Part shown: piece by piece, positions 58,846 through 64,000 of the stretch | Layout of the letters: the number at the start of each line of letters is the position of its first letter | Position numbering within the stretch: the first letter of the stretch is position 1 | Source: Kryptolebias marmoratus | Lineage: Eukaryota; Chordata; Actinopteri; Cyprinodontiformes; Rivulidae | Direction of reading: 5' to 3' | Assembly (NCBI RefSeq): GCF_001649575.2 | Contig: NC_051446.1 | Coordinates: 20,557,433-20,621,432, forward strand | Length of the DNA: 64,000 nt | Position numbers and translations under genes: made by a program | Notes under the pieces: generated by a model | Database searches by the model: none | Told to the model about the DNA's origin: nothing | The model's input: only the letters and a program-made list of their open reading frames with translations

Positions 58846-60419
58846 GTATGTTTAGTTGTTGCTGATGTCGACATCATTGCTTCTCCTGGTTCTGTTTTGG
58901 TATTTGAGTATTTTTGTGGAAACTTTTGCTTCTTGGTTGGATTGAGATAAATATAACTTTTGTTTTAAATGCCGGGGGGGTGTAGTCACCTTAGGTGTGA
59001 TGTTTTATTTAAATGAGAAAAAAAAAGAACTACCATCAAAAATCTACCAAATAAGAGTGGAACCAAAACCTTGTAAAGCAGAAATGGGGCATTGCGGTGG
59101 TATTCTGCTTCCTCCTTAGAGGACTTCTTGAGAAGTCAGAAAGTCATCAGAGGTGCCCTGTCCACAGCTGGACAAACTGCTTCTCTACCTGTCTTTGTCC
59201 CACACAACTGTCCCACACATCTGTCCCACCCACAGTCTGCACCAATTGTCCTTTTTATTAGTTAACTTCATAGGAAATGAAGAAACGATTTGATGTTTTT
59301 ACTTTTAAACCCTTTTTTTTTTTAGGTTTTTAGCAAGATGGACGTGGCAGACAATATGGAGACTTTGCAGGTTTAGGATGTCTCATGTCTTCAAGTTATT
59401 TTAATCTAACTGTGATGCTGAAATTAGGACCTATGTTGCAGAGAACCCCTTCTTTTAAATATTATTTATAGTTCTTTATTTCCTTGTTTTCTCGCTCCTG
59501 AGGCAAAGTGTTGCACGTCCGATGCCTCCCTAAAGACAACAAATCATTAAAAATGCAGAAAACGTTGGTTCTGCCTTACTTTCTAAACTAAAGTGGAGCT
59601 TTTGTTTAGGACTCAGCTGATGCAGTGAAACAGCTGGATGGAGATCAGATCTTCCTTTATTAGATGCATCAGATGAAATCAGTTGACCTCAAAGTTTTTG
59701 TACCAAAAATAGTCTTCTAATGTGACTGCCTCATGACTTATTTGTTGCGATTAAATAAATGTCACGCTGCACGATGTCACCTCACACCCTGTAATATGGG
59801 AGTTCCCTCTTCAGGCAACAGTTACTTTCTCCTTTCGTCTGTCCGTTGCTACAAGAGCGCGTTACAACATCACACCGCGAAGCCAACAGAGCAGATCCAG
59901 GAGTGAGCTGGTTTCACAAACATGCCTCTGCAAACCTGCCGCGCGTCCAGAGCTGCTCGTTTGTCGAACGAAGCTGTCCTCTTGAATGAGTGGTTTGGCT
60001 CGGCGGGAAATCATAAAGCCGCTGAGAGAAGGCAGGGCGGAGTCCAGGAAGGTTTCAGCGTACGCTCGCCGTGGTTTTGAAGTGAACGCAAACACGTCCA
60101 GCTTTGGCTTCGAGCATCTTCCAGCTTTTATTTAATCGGAGTGAATTATGTTGGTTTTCAGCAGGAAACAAAGACAAACTCGGGGTTCGTTTAGCTTTTT
60201 AATTCAGCTCTTAGATGTCCTGAATGTGAGGTTTATCTGATGTTCGCCAACATTTTATTATTTTCTTGTTTATCATCATATTACACTTCTGGTGTTAAAG
60301 GTTGATGCAAATGCTGTGAAACCTTGGCTTCCTGCTGTGCAGTCCGGGTTTATCTCCAAAGACTTAAATTTTCTCGTTTTTCTCTGAATGCAGATGCATC
60401 AAACATTAAAGTCCCAGGA
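58846..60419. other. intergenic or intronic, nothing firm
   Basis: No exon recognised. A Kozak-like ATG at 59338 is discussed among the rejected items. The GC-rich part 59830-60110 has CpGs but no coding frame I trust. Confidence 0.4.
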
Positions 60420-60745
60420 TTACTTGAAGGGATGCATTTTTCCCCGCTACCTTTCATCCACAGAGTTTAAGATCAGCTCATGTTGAGAAATGACAAAATG
60501 GCAGATGTATTGATCAGACATTTATAATAATAATATTATGTGACCTCATTCTGTATCACAAGAGAGTATGTATACAAGCACACATCGTATCGTCACTCAG
60601 TATCTGTAAAATTGGCTTTTTTTGTGTTGCTGATGTCGACCGGCTGTGGGGGATGTTGATGTGCATCCTAAGATTGCTTTCTGAAAGTTTCATTTAGAGT
60701 TCTCCAGTAGTTCATGAGATGTTTTAGCTAAGAGACAAACAGGGT
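60420..60745 (+). repeat. dispersed repeat family A, copy 14 (first of a tandem pair)
   Basis: ACTTGAAGGGATGCATTTTT, CCTTTCATCCACAGAGTTTA, AGTATCTGTAAAATTGGCTT, and GTAGTTCATGAGATGTTTTA. It is diverged in the middle. Confidence 0.8.
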
Positions 60746-60759
60746 TGGTTCCTAAAGTT

Positions 60760-61075
60760 GATGCTGAAGTTTTAAGATAATCTTTCACACAGTTGAGTAG
60801 CCCTCAGAGTCTGTGTTGTGAATCATACCGACCGACAAACACACCAAATTTTATCCCAATATCTGTAAAATTGACTGCATTAGAGCCATTTTTGTGTTTT
60901 ATCAGTTCAGTGAGGTGTGGCGGCCATCTTGAGTTGGGTTGACCCCAAACGTCAATCAGTTGTAGACGTCCATCCAGTGATTACTTTCTGCAAGTTTCAT
61001 TGAAATGAGTCCAGTGGTTCATGAGATATTTTGCTAACAGAGAGAAAAACAAACACACAGACACAGTTGATGCCT
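60760..61075 (+). repeat. dispersed repeat family A, copy 15 (second of a tandem pair)
   Basis: One of the best-preserved copies: AATATCTGTAAAATTGACTG, GTGGCGGCCATCTTGAGTTG, CAGTTGTAGACGTCCATCCA, CCAGTGGTTCATGAGATATT and AACAAACACACAGACACAG. Confidence 0.88.
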
Positions 61076-61559
61076 TTCGACACAGATTACCCTCCATGGC
61101 TCTGCCGCACCATGAACTCTAAAATCAGGATGAAAATCGGTCATCGCGTCACGCCATCACAGGTAGTTTTGTGTTAACACGTGTAACAACTCCTGAAGCC
61201 CTCGTCTCTTTACCGACGCAGGGATGTCGGGTCGTATTCTGACCTCAAATTCATTTGGCTTAGTGCTCGCTGGATGTTTTATAGTTTGTAAAAGCTTTTT
61301 AGCGGCGATCAGATGGAGATGACATGAGAGGCGGGTGGAAGCGGCGCGGAGTGAAAGGATGATGGGAGAGGAAATAATGCCTCTGCCGTCTGCTCAGGTT
61401 GTTGACGTGGACGAGCGCTGCCGCGCTGAATGAATAATGGATGCCGTTTCCCATTCATTCGTTCAGGACCGCTGCTGGAGGAGTTCTGTGATCATCAACG
61501 TTTTCATCGAGCTCTCACTGAGGAAAACACCGGAAATGTTTCAGTCGAGAGAAAAAAAT
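61076..61559. other. low-repeat GC-balanced stretch
   Basis: No exon recognised. The part from 61220 to 61500 stands out as low-repeat and CpG-containing and may be conserved non-coding. Confidence 0.25.
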
Positions 61560-62110
61560 TCAATATAAGAGGAAGAAGTTTAAAGGGAGACATTTTGTTT
61601 TCTGTGTAGATGCAGCGTGAGCGTTGAGGCTAGCTAAAGTTAAAGCTAAAAGAAGCTGAACACTAGCTAGCAGCTAAAAGCAGCAACACTCCCGCTACAA
61701 GCTAAAAGCAACAAAAGGTTAGTGAAAAGCAGCAAAAGACTAGCTGCAAGCTAAAAGCAGCAAAATGTTAGCTAAAAGTAGCAAAAGACTAGCTGCAAGC
61801 TAAAAACAGCAAAATGTTAGCTAAAAGCAGCAAAAGACTAGCTGCAAGCTAAAAGCAGCAAAAGGTTAGCGAAAAGCAACAAAAGACTAGCTGCAAGTTA
61901 AAAGTAGCTAAAGGCTGACTAAAAGCTAAAGGTAGCACAAAAAGTCAGAGTCAAACATTTGAAAAGAAAAGTGTTTTTGAAAGACTTGAAGAGATCTGTG
62001 TTTTCTGTTGGAAATCTATTTTAAATGAAGTTAAATAAATGAAGTCGTAGCACCCGCCTCCTGAATGAGCTGAATGTTTTCTACAAGAACAGCTAAAATA
62101 ACACAGTCTG
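61560..62110 (+). repeat. dispersed repeat family B, copy 3
   Basis: The left flank includes GATGCAGCGTGAGCGTTGAG. The core (61630-61940) is a well-preserved tandem array of AGCTAAAAGCAGCAAAAG and ACTAGCTGCA units. The right flank has GACTTGAAGAGATCTGTGTT, AAATGAAGTTAAATAAATGA and AATGAGCTGAATGTTT, matching copy 2. It is the most homogeneous array of the three. Confidence 0.82.
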
Positions 62111-64000
62111 TAGAAGTAAGATTGTAAAAATAAAAAAACTGGAAAATGGCGTAAATGCTGACTCAGAAAGAACTGAAGTTAAATTTATTCCTTTATGAGG
62201 TTTCTTTCCTCATAAACGCTTCCAGTGTATTGATTGTTTGCCCAAGCGCCTTCATGGCGGAAACGTTCGGCTTGTTGGGTTTTATCTCGAGCGGAGAAGC
62301 GTGCGGTTGGAGTGGCTGAGCTCGGATCGCTTTCATTAGAAGCACCTTTTTAACTGCGTGGCGTCGGGGCTCTGATGATGTGAGTAAATGAGCCGCCTGC
62401 TGCAGTGAGCCCACGGTTATCAGCCGACACGCTCTGCATGCTGATGGACGTGCTGCAGGCCAACCCCAACATGCGCTAATGGGTATTTTAGCTACTCCAG
62501 AGCTGGATTTCACAATGACTTCTGAAATAAGAACAGAAGATAATGTGGTTTAGAGATAGAGCTGTGGCTTCGGAGCTGTTGTTAATGATGATGTCAGGAA
62601 TAAGAGGCCATGTTCCTGTAAAAGTCAACAGGAAGCAGAAACGTAAAAGTTTGTTTGGTGTTTGAAAAGGTTGTTCGTTGTGGTCCAAATTCAACTTTTT
62701 GATCCTGACAGAACTTTCACCTTTTTATTTATTTTTTTACGTGAGCCCGTTTTGGTCACGTTGATCAGTCAGGTCATGAGTGACACGTTCACCAAGTCAG
62801 AGCCGGTCTGCAGTAAATGTTTCTAAATGTTTCCACCTGTTCTTTTTTTTTTTTTTAAGGGACTCAAGTGAGCCAGAAGAAGTTTTTGTGAAATTTAGTT
62901 TTTAGGCTGAAGCTCTGACTCACAGAAGCCCAACTTTCCCATTAAATATATGATTGTTATTACTATTTCTGGTTGAATGTAAAAACTAGTCTGTTGTTAA
63001 TATTTTTAAAGTAAAAAACTAAACCAGGTTGCAGGTCCAACCATAATGTCTTCTGGATTATTAGAACCCAGAGTCCGTTTACTTCTGCTTTTATAAACCA
63101 GATAATAACTCTTTAATGTTTTATAATTATTAGTTTAGTGTTTTTGTTCATTTTATAGACTAATTAACTTTTAGGCTTGTTTAATCCTTCATTAACTAAA
63201 AACATGGCAAATTACACATTGATGATGATAACAGTTAATCTATGAAGTCTTTATACTGCGTTCCGTTTAGATCTGGGAATGTCATCCTGTTCGGCTTCAC
63301 CGAGTTCCAGCTGTTCAGTGACCAGGCTAACCACCATTAGCAGTACAGCTCGATAACGATGGATTTCTCTGCTTTCTGTGTGTTTAAACACTGACGCGGG
63401 TTGAACACTACTGTGTGTGGAGCTGTTTATTCCTGCAGTCAGCCATGTTGGATTTTGAGGTTGGGGCTGGTCGGGAATCTCCGACTTCGGGAGGCGTTCC
63501 GGTTCATTTTTCAGACTTGGAAGTTAGTCTCTGAGTTTAAAGCCAAACGGGACGCGGCGTTATTAATGTTTGTTCTTTATAAACCAGGTAGTGCTCAGCT
63601 GTGGTGCTTTCACATACAGGGGAAAAAATAGGATTTTTGAGTGTCAGATTGCCCTGTTAGCAGTGTTGCTACTCATCTGCCACCAGCTGATTGGTGCAGT
63701 TCTTTTTGACAAATATGTCAAAATTAAATCTTTTTGTGACCTAAAAGAACGATGATCTCACAGGCATATTAATGACCTACAGATTATTGATCATTTGTTT
63801 TATCCTTTAAATCTCCTTTTTAGGTTTCTTCTTGACTCCGTTTTTGTGTAACGCTAATTTTAGCACTTCAGCAGCGACGCAGCTCGGTTAACGGGGTAAT
63901 TTATTATTAAAACATCAATTTAAATATTGACCTGAATGTGGGCTGTCAGTGATATCCTCTCATCTCAGAGCTGCAAACTCCATGATGTGATTAACTGTGT
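62111..64000. other. intergenic or intronic, nothing recognised
   Basis: No exon recognised. The segment 62240-62480 is low-repeat and GC-balanced. Open frames are short and unlike known proteins. If ptpre starts near 54.5 kb, this is part of its first intron. Confidence 0.4.

Noticed and set aside
59338..59370. Short exon-like piece starting ATGGACGTGGCAG with a good Kozak context
   Set aside because: Only 11 codons, followed by the weak donor CAG|gtttag and an early stop if unspliced. It could be an alternative ptpre first exon but nothing supports it.
61630..61940. Array of regularly spaced repeats that might suggest a CRISPR
   Set aside because: Units are contiguous and degenerate with no unique spacers, in a vertebrate genome; it is a minisatellite inside family B.

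Overview
This window is vertebrate nuclear DNA, almost certainly from a percomorph-type teleost fish. The genes have introns with GT/AG splice sites. The intergenic DNA is AT-rich and carries fish-type LINE and SINE fragments, hAT, Tc1/mariner-like and TTAA-type non-autonomous DNA transposons, and many CA/ATT microsatellites. Nothing prokaryotic is present. The gene order matches human 10q26.2 (DOCK1, FOXI2, CLRN3, PTPRE), from which I infer orthology.

Layout: (1) About 1-9,200, + strand: the last five coding exons and 3' UTR of dock1, a Rac guanine-exchange factor. The exons join in phase and encode the C-terminal tail with a basic lysine-rich stretch and proline-rich SH3-binding motifs. (2) 9,200-23,000: intergenic, with two degraded LINE fragments, an RT-derived LINE fragment, a hAT MITE with an 8-bp target duplication, and one unexplained exon-like segment at 17,105-17,221. 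(3) 23,161-24,345, + strand: a two-exon forkhead gene of the FoxI class, probably foxi2. The forkhead domain is intact, but the conserved C-terminus lies in a different frame from the rest of exon 2. (4) 24,600-50,800: a large desert with several repeat families and some low-repeat stretches that could be enhancers. (5) 50,838-52,393, - strand: a complete three-exon clarin gene, clrn3-like, of 230 residues. (6) 52,400-64,000: no coding exon recognised. The CpG-rich stretch near 54.4-54.9 kb, divergent from clrn3, is where synteny would place the ptpre promoter and first exon.

The most unusual content is repetitive. Dispersed family A (about 300-400 bp) occurs some fifteen times in both orientations, three times as head-to-tail pairs, and carries a conserved YY1-like CAAGATGGC core. 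Family B occurs three times with an internal GCTAAAAGC minisatellite. Family C occurs twice inside dock1 introns. I did not find a defence system, CRISPR array, tRNA or rRNA gene.
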